A DNA stretch of 15,772 bases, from assembly GCF_000966975.1 (NCBI RefSeq), contig NZ_JZWV01000378.1:1-15772 (forward strand). Reading direction: 5' to 3'. Under the pieces are notes generated by a model. It was given only the letters and a program-made list of their open reading frames with translations. It was not told the DNA's origin and ran no database searches. Shown here one piece after another: positions 7,866 through 14,785 of the stretch; position 1 is the first letter of the stretch, and each line of letters starts with the position of its first letter. The DNA is from Streptomyces katrae (lineage in GTDB: Bacteria > Actinomycetota > Actinomycetes > Streptomycetales > Streptomycetaceae). The position numbers were made by a program, and so were the translations under genes.

Positions 7866-7873
7866 CACTGCCA

Positions 7874-7907
7874 CCTCGGGGGCCCAGTCCGCACTCGGCC
7901 CCCGAGG
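7874..7907. terminator. Bidirectional terminator between convergent genes
   Basis: An 11-bp perfect stem (7874-7884 with 7897-7907) with a 12-base loop, filling the 48-base gap between the stop codons of the convergent secreted-protein and proline-rich membrane-protein genes. It probably ends both transcripts. Confidence 0.65.
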
Positions 7908-7913
7908 GCTGGA

Positions 7914-8891
7914 TCAGGCCTTGGTCCGGCTGGTGTTGTAAAGCTTCGCGGCCAGCGCGGCCACCTCGTCAAGGGTGCCGCTGCTGCCGCCGACCAGAAG
8001 CACCGCCGGGTCGATGGCGTTCACTCCGACCAGCGTCGAGTGGTCGCCCCAGGCGCAGGACGGAACCTGGATCTCCTTGGGCTCCTTGCCCGTGGCAGCG
8101 GGCTTGAGGTTGACCAGCTTCACGTAGGCGCACTTCATCACAGCGCCCTTGAACCCCGCCGGGCTGAACTCCTTCGGAGTGCCGACCACCTCATACTTGA
8201 AGCCGATCTTCTCGGCTTCGGGGTTGTTCTGGCTGAGGCCGGCGTAGTAATTGTCGATCGCCTTGGCGGGATCGGCGATGTCGCCCCAGAGCCCGCTGGC
8301 GGAGAGCGACTTGCCCTTCGGGTCCGTACCCACCTGGTACTTGGCGTTCGCGCTGTGGGCGTTCTGTACGCCGAGCGCTTCAGCCTTCGTCTTCTTGTCC
8401 CCGGTCAGCGGGGCCTCGGACGCCGCTGCTGCTCCGGTGGCGTCAGGCGCCTTCTGGTAGCTGTCGACCGCAGCGGGGAAAGCCAGCTTGTAGCCCTTCG
8501 TGGCGTCGGAGACCCCGCCCGAGCCGCCCAGGAACCACCAGCCGGCGCCGCCGATGACGGCCACCACTGCGATCACCGCGATGATCGGGCCCGCCTTCGA
8601 CTTCTTCGGGGGTGCCGGCGGGGGCATGTAGCCCTGCTGCGGGGGTTGCTGCTGGTAGCCGTACGCGGGCTGCGGGGCCGGCGGCGTCTGGTAGCCGCCC
8701 TGCTGGGGGTAGCCCGGCGGCGGGGGAGGGGTCGGCTGGGGGTAGGCCGGCGGCGGGGCCTGCTGGGGGTAGCCGTAGGCCGGCTGCTGGGGCTGCTGGC
8801 CGTACGGGTTCGGCGGCGGCGGGGGCTGCTGCCCGTAGGGGCCCGGCTGCTGCGGCTGCTGGCCGTACGGCCCTGGCTGGTTGTAACTCAT
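7914..8891 (-). CDS. Proline/glutamine-rich single-pass membrane protein with extracytoplasmic domain
   Basis: A 325-residue protein. Residues 1-95 are a low-complexity Pro/Gln/Tyr/Gly region with imperfect PGPYGQQP and GYPQQ repeats; KKSK (96-99) precedes one transmembrane helix (101-121). About 200 residues then form a predicted outer domain with two cysteines (254 and 279) and the motif CAWGDHSTLVGV. The basic cluster before the helix predicts the Pro-rich tail inside and the C-terminal domain outside. Pro-rich tails of this kind are common on actinobacterial membrane proteins and mediate protein contacts. The outer domain is related to that of the next gene (see that entry). ATG 8891 is chosen because AGGGGGAC stands just ahead; a longer in-frame start at 8927 adds 12 unlikely residues. 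I do not recognise a specific function. Confidence 0.8.
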   Translation of the reverse strand: MSYNQPGPYGQQPQQPGPYGQQPPPPPNPYGQQPQQPAYGYPQQAPPPAYPQPTPPPPPGYPQQGGYQTPPAPQPAYGYQQQPPQQGYMPPPAPPKKSKAGPIIAVIAVVAVIGGAGWWFLGGSGGVSDATKGYKLAFPAAVDSYQKAPDATGAAAASEAPLTGDKKTKAEALGVQNAHSANAKYQVGTDPKGKSLSASGLWGDIADPAKAIDNYYAGLSQNNPEAEKIGFKYEVVGTPKEFSPAGFKGAVMKCAYVKLVNLKPAATGKEPKEIQVPSCAWGDHSTLVGVNAIDPAVLLVGGSSGTLDEVAALAAKLYNTSRTKA

Positions 8892-8983
8892 CCCGAGTCC
8901 CCCTGTGAGGTTCCTTATCCGTTTCACACATCCTGGCGGAAGGCCTGGGCGGCGGGGGCATCGGGGTCCGGGCCGTTACCGAA

Positions 8984-9613
8984 CTACGACCCTGCTGGTA
9001 CCTCCATCGCACCCCGCAGCGCACGCGTCTGCGCCGCCAGCGCGTCGAGCGCGACCGGCTTGTTCTCGACGGGGACGGTGACCGTGACCAGTGAGCTGTG
9101 GTCGGCCCACATGCACATCGTCAGCTGCTCCGCCCCCACGGGCACCGTCCCGCAGCGCATCGCCCCGCCCGCCGGGGCGCCGGAGTCCTCCGTGACGGCC
9201 CCGTTGACGCCCATGTCGTGCAGGCCGCGGGTGAGGGCGGCCCCGGGGTCGTCGTCCGTGAAGGTTCCGGCGGCGCCGCTGACCACCAGCTGGGCGGTGC
9301 CCGACGGGTCGGCGTAGACCACGGCCACCGGCGTCGTGCCCTTCTTGGGAGTGCCCTGACCCTGCTTGATCGCGTCGACCCGCGGCCCGGACTCCTGGAG
9401 GGCCAGCCCCTGGAAGGACGCGGGCGGGACCAGCTTGTACCGGCCGGCGTCCTCGGGGCCGCCGAGGGCCGCGTGCACGGCCCACTTGCCGAGGAACGCC
9501 CCCGCCGCGAGGCCCAGTACGGTCCCGGCTGCGCCGAGGACCTGCTTGCGCTTGCGCCGCGCGGGCGATATTGGCTGGTAGGGGAAGGTGGCGGGCGGGG
9601 TGATCTCGTTCAT
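8984..9613 (-). CDS. Single-pass membrane protein, paralogue of its downstream neighbour
   Basis: A 209-residue protein with a short cytoplasmic N-terminus ending in RRKRK (19-23), one glycine/alanine-rich transmembrane helix (about 25-42) and an outer domain of about 160 residues. It matches the 7914-8891 protein in three places: YKLVPPASF versus YKLAFPAAV just after the membrane; two cysteines (154, 167) ending in [12 protein letters not shown] versus CAWGDHSTLVGV; and a closing Ala/Leu-rich helix. The product occupies the place of a conserved hypothetical between clpX and valS in Streptomyces. ATG 9613 has no Shine-Dalgarno; TTGACC (9649-9644) and TCTCAT (9625-9620), 18 bases apart, end six bases before it, suggesting a leaderless message. 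Function unknown. Confidence 0.75.
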   Translation of the reverse strand: MNEITPPATFPYQPISPARRKRKQVLGAAGTVLGLAAGAFLGKWAVHAALGGPEDAGRYKLVPPASFQGLALQESGPRVDAIKQGQGTPKKGTTPVAVVYADPSGTAQLVVSGAAGTFTDDDPGAALTRGLHDMGVNGAVTEDSGAPAGGAMRCGTVPVGAEQLTMCMWADHSSLVTVTVPVENKPVALDALAAQTRALRGAMEVPAGS

Positions 9614-9619
9614 GGGCGC

Positions 9620-9649
9620 ATGAGACGTCCCCGGACCGGCCGGGGTCAA
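9620..9649 (-). promoter_or_regulatory. Candidate leaderless promoter of the 209-residue membrane protein
   Basis: On the minus strand, consensus -35 TTGACC (9649-9644), an 18-base spacer, then -10-like TCTCAT (9625-9620), six bases before ATG 9613. Transcription starting at or next to the A of ATG would leave no leader, which fits the absence of a ribosome binding site. Confidence 0.45.
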
Positions 9650-9698
9650 CGGGAGCGCCCGCTGTGGAATGGATTCGTGACGCGGGCGGGCCCCGCCG

Positions 9699-9704
9699 TA
9701 TCCT
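9699..9704 (+). promoter_or_regulatory. Candidate -10 of valS
   Basis: TATCCT ends seven bases before GTG 9712 and there is no Shine-Dalgarno in between, the geometry of a leaderless transcript. A -35 is not convincing. No T-box stem-loop is seen in the 98-base gap. Confidence 0.45.
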
Positions 9705-9711
9705 GTGCCCC

Positions 9712-12700
9712 GTGACCGAGAACACGCAGACACCCAGTGCCCCCAACTCCGAACTGCCGACCCAGTACGCGCCGGCCGAGGTAGAGGGGAAGCTCTACGA
9801 GCGCTGGGTAGAGCGTGGCTACTTCACCGCCGACGCCGCGAGCGAGAAGCCCGCGTACACCATCGTCATCCCGCCGCCGAACGTCACCGGCTCCCTCCAC
9901 CTGGGCCACGCCTTCCAGCACACGCTCATGGACGCCCTGACCCGCCGCAAGCGGATGCAGGGCTTCGAGTCGCTGTGGCTGCCCGGCATGGACCACGCCG
10001 GCATCGCCACCCAGAACAAGGTCGAGCAGCAGCTCGCCGAGGAGGGCAAGTCCCGCCACGACCTGGGGCGCGAGGAGTTCGTCGAGCGCGTCTGGCAGTG
10101 GAAGGAAGAGTACGGCGGCAAGATCCTCGGCCAGATGCGCCGACTCGGTGACGGCGTCGACTGGTCGCGCGAGCGGTTCACCATGGACGAGGGCCTGTCC
10201 AAGGCCGTCCAGACCATCTTCAAGAAGCTCTACGACGACGAGCTGATCTACCGCGCCGAGCGCATCATCAACTGGTGTCCCCGCTGCCTCACGGCCATCT
10301 CCGACATCGAGGTGGAGTACCAGGAGGACGCCGGCGAGCTGGTCTCCATCAAGTACGGGGAGGGCGAGGACACCCTCGTCGTCGCCACCACCCGCGCCGA
10401 GACGATGCTCGGTGACACCGCCATCGCCGTCCACCCGGACGACGAGCGCTACAAGCACCTGGTCGGCAAGCTCATCAAGCTGCCGCTCACCGACCGCTCG
10501 ATCCCGGTCGTCGCGGACGCGCACGTCGACCCCGAGTTCGGCACCGGCTGCGTCAAGGTGACGCCCGCCCACGACCCGAACGACTTCGCCATCGGGCAGC
10601 GCCACGGCCTGCCCAACATGACGATCATGGACGAACACGGTGTCATCACCGTCCACGGCCCCTTCCTGGGCCTGGACCGGTTCGAGGCCCGGTCCGCGGT
10701 CGTCGGCGCCCTGCGCGAGCAGGGCCGGATCGTCGCCGAGAAGCGCCCGTACCTGCACTCCGTCGGTCACTGCTCGCGCTGCAGCACCACCATCGAGCCC
10801 CGGCTGTCCCTCCAGTGGTGGGTCAAGGTCGAGACCCTCGCGAAGAACGCCGGTGACGCGGTCCGTGACGGCCGGGTCAAGATCCACCCGCAGGAGATGG
10901 AGCGGCGCTACTTCGACTGGGTCGACAACCTCAACGACTGGTGCATCTCCCGCCAGCTGTGGTGGGGCCACCGCATCCCGGTCTGGTACGGCCCGGACGG
11001 TGAGGTCGTCTGCGTCGGCCCCGACGAGCAGCCGCCGACGGGCGAGGGCTGGACCCAGGACACCGACGTCCTCGACACCTGGTTCTCTTCCGGCCTGTGG
11101 CCCTTCTCCACCCTGGGCTGGCCGGAGAAGACCCCGGACCTGGCGAAGTTCTACTCCACCGACGTCCTGCTGACCGGCCACGACATCATCTTCTTCTGGG
11201 TCGCCCGGATGATGATGTTCGGCCTGTACGCCATGGACGGCGAGGTCCCGTTCAAGACCATCGCCCTGACCGGCCTGGTCCGCGACGAGCGCGGCAAGAA
11301 GATGTCGAAGTCCTTCGGCAACGTCGTCGACCCGCTGGACTGGATGGACAAGTACGGCTCCGACGCCGTCCGCTTCACCCTGGCCAAGGGCGCCAACCCG
11401 GGCACCGACGTGCCGATCGGCGAGGACTGGGTCCAGGCCTCCCGCAACTTCGCCAACAAGATCTGGAACGCCACCCGTTTCGCGCTGATGAACGGCGCGA
11501 CGGTCGAGGGCGAGCTGCCGCCGGTCGAGAAGATGTCGGCCACCGACCGCTGGATCCTCTCCCGCCTGAACAAGACCGTCGCGCAGGTCGACGCGTACTA
11601 CGAGGACTTCCAGTTCTCGAAGCTGAGCGAGGCCCTGTACCACTTCGCGTGGGACGAGGTCTTCGACTGGTACGTCGAGCTGTCGAAGACGACCTTCTTC
11701 GCGGGCGGCGAGGGCGCGCAGGTCTCCGGCCGGGTCCTCGGCGAGGTCCTGGACACCATGCTGCGCCTGCTGCACCCGGTCGTCCCGTTCGTCACCGAGA
11801 CGCTGTGGACCACCCTCACGGGCGGCGAGTCCCTCGTGGTCGCCGACTGGCCCGAGGACAGCGGCTTCCGCGACGAGGCCGCCGAGAAGGAGATCGAGAA
11901 CCTCCAGGCCGTCGTCACCGAGGTCCGCCGGTTCCGCGCCGACCAGGGCCTGCAGCCGGGCCAGAAGGTCCCGGCCCGCCTGGACCTGGCGGGTACCGCG
12001 CTGGCCGCGCACGAGGGTGCCATCCGTCAGCTGCTGCGCCTCCAGCCGGAGGGCGAGGGCTTCAGCGCCACCGCCACCCTGCCGGTCGCCGGCGCCACGG
12101 TCGCCCTCGACCTGTCGGGGACCATCGACGTGGCCGCCGAGCGCAAGCGCCTCTCCAAGGACCTCGGCGCCGCCGAGAAGGAGAAGCAGCAGGCCGAGGC
12201 GAAGCTCGGGAACGAGGCCTTCCTGGCGAAGGCCCCCGACAACGTCGTGGACAAGATCAAGGGCCGGCTGGCCAAGGCCGAGGCGGACATCGCCCGGATC
12301 CAGGCCTCGTCACGACCGCGCGGGGGGCCTGTCGCATGCCCGTCCCGAGCCGTTCGACCCGGTACGGGGTGCCGCATGTCACCTCATATGTCCATTCGGC
12401 CGAGCCGATCCCGGGCGCGGACCACGCATGATGGGTCCATGCACCTGAAGCCCTCCGTCCCGGTACTGCACCGGGCCGTGGCCTCCGGGCGCCGGCTCGC
12501 CGAGGGCTGGGGCGCCTCGCCCCGGGCACAGGACGCCCTCGCGGCCCTGAGCTGCCTGGGCCTGATGGCGCTGGACCTGCCGGGCCTGGCCGCCGCCGAC
12601 AACTCGCTCAACGGCTGGCAGGCGGCCCTGGCGCTGGCGGCCGGCAGTACGACCCTGCTGGTGCGGCGCCGGCTGCCGTGGGCGCCGTACCTCACCGCGC

Positions 12701-13587
12701 TGCTCTTCATCGGCTGGCTGCACGAGCTGACCCTGATCCAGTTCGCCCTGTACTCCGTCGGCCGCTACCGGGGCCGGCGGGCGGCGGTCCTGGCCACCAC
12801 CGGCTACGTCGCCTTCGCGCTCGCCGTGTTCTGCCTGCCGGGCTGGCCCGAGCCGAAGGCGGAGACGCTCAGCGCCTTCCTCAGTCTGGTCGTGCCCATC
12901 GGGGTGCTCGCCTCCGCCGTCGGGATCGCCGCGTACCGGCACGACCTGGTGCGCGAGCTGGAGGCCCGGCGTGCCGAGGCGGCCGTGCTGCACGCCGTCC
13001 AGCAGGAGCGGACCTCCGTCGCCCGCGACGTCCACGACTTCGTCGGACGGGAGCTGACCCTGCTGACGGTGCGCTCCGAGGCGCTGTCGATGCGGGCGCG
13101 GGAGACCCCGTACGCCAAGGACTTCGAGGAGCTGTCCGACACGGCCCGCCGGGCCCACCTGGTGCTGAACGAGATCATCGTGCAGCGGGGGGAGCGGGCC
13201 GCGACCCCGGGGGTGGAGGGGCTGGCGGCGCTGGCCGAGGAGAGCGGACGGGCCGGATCGCCGGTCCGGCTCACCATGGACCCGCAGGCCCACGCCCTCT
13301 CCCCGCTGCGGCAGGCGGCGGTCTACCGGGTGGTGCAGGAGTGCCTGACGAACGCGGCCAAGCACGCGCAGGGGGAGACCATCGAGGTGTCGGTCCGGGT
13401 GGACGGCCCGCACCTGAGGATCGCCGTCAGCAACCCCCTCCCGGTCCGCACCCCGGGCCGGGCGCCGGTCTCGGCCGGCTCGGGCACGGCGAGCATGGCC
13501 GAGCGCGTCCGCAGCGTGGGCGGGAACCTGACGGCACGTCGAGGCGAGGACCGGTACGAGGTCGTCGCGACCCTGCCCCGCGGCTGA
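9712..13587 (+). CDS. valS: Valyl-tRNA synthetase, stop codon lost; frame continues into sensor kinase
   Basis: Valyl-tRNA synthetase charges tRNA-Val in the cytoplasm and is essential. The class I signatures are intact: HLGH (63-66) in [13 protein letters not shown], and KMSKS (530-534). The editing (CP1) domain, anticodon-binding domain and C-terminal coiled-coil arm ([21 protein letters not shown]) are all present. ValRS homology ends at DIARIQA, residue 865 (12306), where the family usually adds eight or so residues (Q-L-x-x-L-P type) and a stop. Here no stop follows: the frame crosses a 130-base Arg/Pro/Ser-rich linker that looks non-coding and enters the kinase gene in frame, giving a 1291-residue open frame to 13587. 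None of the three frames after 12300 supplies a normal ValRS tail, so a deletion is more likely than a single-base frameshift. The start GTG 9712 (VTENTQ) is preferred over an in-frame start at 9664. Confidence 0.85.
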   Translation: MTENTQTPSAPNSELPTQYAPAEVEGKLYERWVERGYFTADAASEKPAYTIVIPPPNVTGSLHLGHAFQHTLMDALTRRKRMQGFESLWLPGMDHAGIATQNKVEQQLAEEGKSRHDLGREEFVERVWQWKEEYGGKILGQMRRLGDGVDWSRERFTMDEGLSKAVQTIFKKLYDDELIYRAERIINWCPRCLTAISDIEVEYQEDAGELVSIKYGEGEDTLVVATTRAETMLGDTAIAVHPDDERYKHLVGKLIKLPLTDRSIPVVADAHVDPEFGTGCVKVTPAHDPNDFAIGQRHGLPNMTIMDEHGVITVHGPFLGLDRFEARSAVVGALREQGRIVAEKRPYLHSVGHCSRCSTTIEPRLSLQWWVKVETLAKNAGDAVRDGRVKIHPQEMERRYFDWVDNLNDWCISRQLWWGHRIPVWYGPDGEVVCVGPDEQPPTGEGWTQDTDVLDTWFSSGLWPFSTLGWPEKTPDLAKFYSTDVLLTGHDIIFFWVARMMMFGLYAMDGEVPFKTIALTGLVRDERGKKMSKSFGNVVDPLDWMDKYGSDAVRFTLAKGANPGTDVPIGEDWVQASRNFANKIWNATRFALMNGATVEGELPPVEKMSATDRWILSRLNKTVAQVDAYYEDFQFSKLSEALYHFAWDEVFDWYVELSKTTFFAGGEGAQVSGRVLGEVLDTMLRLLHPVVPFVTETLWTTLTGGESLVVADWPEDSGFRDEAAEKEIENLQAVVTEVRRFRADQGLQPGQKVPARLDLAGTALAAHEGAIRQLLRLQPEGEGFSATATLPVAGATVALDLSGTIDVAAERKRLSKDLGAAEKEKQQAEAKLGNEAFLAKAPDNVVDKIKGRLAKAEADIARIQASSRPRGGPVACPSRAVRPGTGCRMSPHMSIRPSRSRARTTHDGSMHLKPSVPVLHRAVASGRRLAEGWGASPRAQDALAALSCLGLMALDLPGLAAADNSLNGWQAALALAAGSTTLLVRRRLPWAPYLTALLFIGWLHELTLIQFALYSVGRYRGRRAAVLATTGYVAFALAVFCLPGWPEPKAETLSAFLSLVVPIGVLASAVGIAAYRHDLVRELEARRAEAAVLHAVQQERTSVARDVHDFVGRELTLLTVRSEALSMRARETPYAKDFEELSDTARRAHLVLNEIIVQRGERAATPGVEGLAALAEESGRAGSPVRLTMDPQAHALSPLRQAAVYRVVQECLTNAAKHAQGETIEVSVRVDGPHLRIAVSNPLPVRTPGRAPVSAGSGTASMAERVRSVGGNLTARRGEDRYEVVATLPRG
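12307..12438 (+). other. In-frame linker between valS and the sensor kinase
   Basis: These 132 bases are open in the valS frame, but their translation is an Arg/Pro/Ser-rich run with no heptad, hydrophobic or conserved pattern, as expected of intergenic DNA read as protein. The kinase promoter probably lies here; CATGAT (12427-12432) sits six bases before the kinase ATG as a weak -10 candidate. The expected end of valS is missing at the left edge. Confidence 0.6.
12439..13587 (+). CDS. NarL/DesK-type sensor histidine kinase (orphan)
   Basis: A 382-residue kinase if started at ATG 12439. It has about five hydrophobic segments (34-51, 60-76, 83-108, 114-134, 145-165) forming a membrane sensor with little outside mass. 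A short coiled coil leads into the HisKA_3 dimerisation helix [14 protein letters not shown], with phospho-acceptor His199. The ATPase domain has the N box [10 protein letters not shown] (301-310) and a G box in [15 protein letters not shown] (348-362). The usual Asp-x-Gly-x-Gly box is replaced by VSNPLP, a variant seen in some actinobacterial kinases. The G box is also off consensus (GSGTASM where GxGLxGM is usual), so ATPase competence is not assured. No response regulator lies on either side in this window, so its partner is elsewhere. It is in frame with the open end of valS. Confidence 0.8.
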   Translation: MHLKPSVPVLHRAVASGRRLAEGWGASPRAQDALAALSCLGLMALDLPGLAAADNSLNGWQAALALAAGSTTLLVRRRLPWAPYLTALLFIGWLHELTLIQFALYSVGRYRGRRAAVLATTGYVAFALAVFCLPGWPEPKAETLSAFLSLVVPIGVLASAVGIAAYRHDLVRELEARRAEAAVLHAVQQERTSVARDVHDFVGRELTLLTVRSEALSMRARETPYAKDFEELSDTARRAHLVLNEIIVQRGERAATPGVEGLAALAEESGRAGSPVRLTMDPQAHALSPLRQAAVYRVVQECLTNAAKHAQGETIEVSVRVDGPHLRIAVSNPLPVRTPGRAPVSAGSGTASMAERVRSVGGNLTARRGEDRYEVVATLPRG

Positions 13588-13589
13588 CC

Positions 13590-13617
13590 CCGGGCCGCCG
13601 GAGCCTCCGGCGCCCGG
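13590..13617. terminator. Bidirectional terminator between kinase and MreB-like gene
   Basis: A hairpin with a GCCGGA/TCCGGC core (13597-13602 and 13606-13611) extended by C-G pairs around a one-base bulge to 13590 and 13617. It fills the 30-base gap between two convergent stop codons and probably serves both genes. Confidence 0.6.
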
Positions 13618-14667
13618 TCAGGCCTTCGCCGGGGACAGCAGCGACCCCAGCGCGTCCAGGTCCTCCACGCAGCGCCCCGAACCGAGGGCCACGCAGTCCA
13701 GGGGCGCGTCGGCCACGAACACCGGGATGCCCGTCGCGGAGGCCATGCGCAGGTCCAGGCCGGGCAGCAGCGCACCGCCGCCGGTGAGGACGATGCCGTG
13801 CTCCATGACGTCCCCCGACAGCTCGGGCGGGCACTCCTCCAGGGTGGCGCGCACCGCGGCGATGATCGCCTCGACCGGCTCGTCCAGCGCGGCCCGCACG
13901 TCGGCCGCGGTCAGCTCCAGGGTCTTGGGCATGCCGCCGACCCGCTCCCGGCCGCGCACGGTGAAGGTACGGGTCTCCAGCTCCGGCCGCTCCGGGACGG
14001 GCCAGGCCGAGCCGATCGCGACCTTCACGTCCTCGGCGGTGCGCTCGCCGATGAGCAGGGAGTGCTCCTTGCGCACATGGTCCATGATCGCGCTGTCGAG
14101 GCGGTCCCCGCCGATCCTCAGGGACTGCGAGGTCACGATCCCGCCGAGGGAGATGACGGCCACCTCTGAGGTGCCGCCGCCGATGTCCACGACCATCGAG
14201 CCGCGCGCCTCGGCCACCGGCAGCCCGGCCCCGATCGCGGCCGCCATGGGCTCCTCGATCAGGTGCACGGACCGGGCGCCGGCCCGGGTGGAGGCGTGGA
14301 CGATGGCCCGCCGTTCGACCGGAGTGACCCCGGACGGTACGCAGATCACCATCCGGGTGCGGGGCCGCCGGCCGGGGACCGCCTTGCGGACGAAGTGCCG
14401 GATCATCTCCTCGGCCGCCTCGTAGTCGCAGATCACCCCGTCCTTGAGGGGGCGGATCGCGGTGATGGAGCCCGGGGTGCGGCCGATGGTCTCCTTGGCC
14501 TCCGTGCCGACGGCGAGCGCGGTGGTCGTGCCCGCCTTGACCGCTACCACGGACGGCTCATTGAGGACGATCCCGTGTCCGCGGGCGTAGACGAGGGTGT
14601 TCGCGGTCCCCAGGTCTATGCCTATGTCCCGGCTGGAGGCGGTCTTGTCGGTACTGGCCTGCGGCAT
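13618..14667 (-). CDS. MreB/Mbl-family actin-like cell-shape protein
   Basis: A 349-residue bacterial actin that would polymerise on the inner membrane face. It has the phosphate-1 loop DIGIDLGTANT (14-24), the EEP region near the interdomain hinge (138-140), phosphate-2 DIGGGTSE (161-168), and the adenosine motif GIVLTGGGALLPGL (291-304). MreB-like stretches IVLNEPSVVA, TPGSITAIRPLKDGVICDYE and ERTAEDVKVAIGSAW are present. Length matches MreB and Mbl. The N-terminus is polar (MPQASTDKTASS) rather than the amphipathic or hydrophobic anchor of some MreBs. ATG 14667 follows a GGGGAAC ribosome binding site; the frame stays open to 15060 but only as a shadow of folC. No mreC, mreD or rodA lies next to it. 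In Streptomyces the main mreBCD cluster is nearby downstream of folC, so this is probably an additional paralogue; that part is inference. Confidence 0.88.
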   Translation of the reverse strand: MPQASTDKTASSRDIGIDLGTANTLVYARGHGIVLNEPSVVAVKAGTTTALAVGTEAKETIGRTPGSITAIRPLKDGVICDYEAAEEMIRHFVRKAVPGRRPRTRMVICVPSGVTPVERRAIVHASTRAGARSVHLIEEPMAAAIGAGLPVAEARGSMVVDIGGGTSEVAVISLGGIVTSQSLRIGGDRLDSAIMDHVRKEHSLLIGERTAEDVKVAIGSAWPVPERPELETRTFTVRGRERVGGMPKTLELTAADVRAALDEPVEAIIAAVRATLEECPPELSGDVMEHGIVLTGGGALLPGLDLRMASATGIPVFVADAPLDCVALGSGRCVEDLDALGSLLSPAKA

Positions 14668-14722
14668 TTGTTCCCCAATCTCCCGTCCGCAAGGCTTGCA
14701 TAACGATCCGGTCGCTTTCGCC

Positions 14723-14757
14723 GCCGAAGGTCCCGAAACGGCCGGGCCGAAGGTCCC
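14723..14757. repeat. Twelve-base direct repeat in a divergent promoter region
   Basis: GCCGAAGGTCCC occurs exactly at 14723-14734 and again at 14746-14757, a 23-base period (about two helical turns). It lies in the 118-base gap between the divergent MreB-like gene and folC. It could be a tandem operator or a small chance duplication. Confidence 0.6.
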
Positions 14758-14772
14758 CGGGGTACGCGTCCG

Positions 14773-14778
14773 TAGACT
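14773..14778 (+). promoter_or_regulatory. Candidate -10 of folC
   Basis: TAGACT, a good match to the Streptomyces vegetative -10, ends seven bases before GTG 14786 with no properly spaced Shine-Dalgarno, suggesting a leaderless folC message. A clear -35 was not found. Confidence 0.5.
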
Positions 14779-14785
14779 GGGGGCT

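Noticed and set aside
8630..8890. CRISPR-like or tandem DNA repeat
   Set aside because: The repetitive GGCTGCTG/CCGTAGGGG pattern is the coding of PYGQQP-type protein repeats; there are no spacers or constant repeat length.
8040..9317. 425-codon plus-strand frame across the two membrane-protein genes
   Set aside because: It crosses the intergenic gap and opposes two genes with clear transmembrane and start-site signals; its composition is antisense-like.
9614..9711. T-box riboswitch upstream of valS
   Set aside because: The 98-base gap lacks a specifier stem and the conserved T-box bulge sequence, and the start appears leaderless.
9646..12012. 788-codon minus-strand open frame opposite valS
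   Set aside because: Its translation is Leu/Val/Asp/Gly-rich low-complexity sequence typical of the antisense of high-GC coding DNA. The opposite strand carries unmistakable ValRS motifs.
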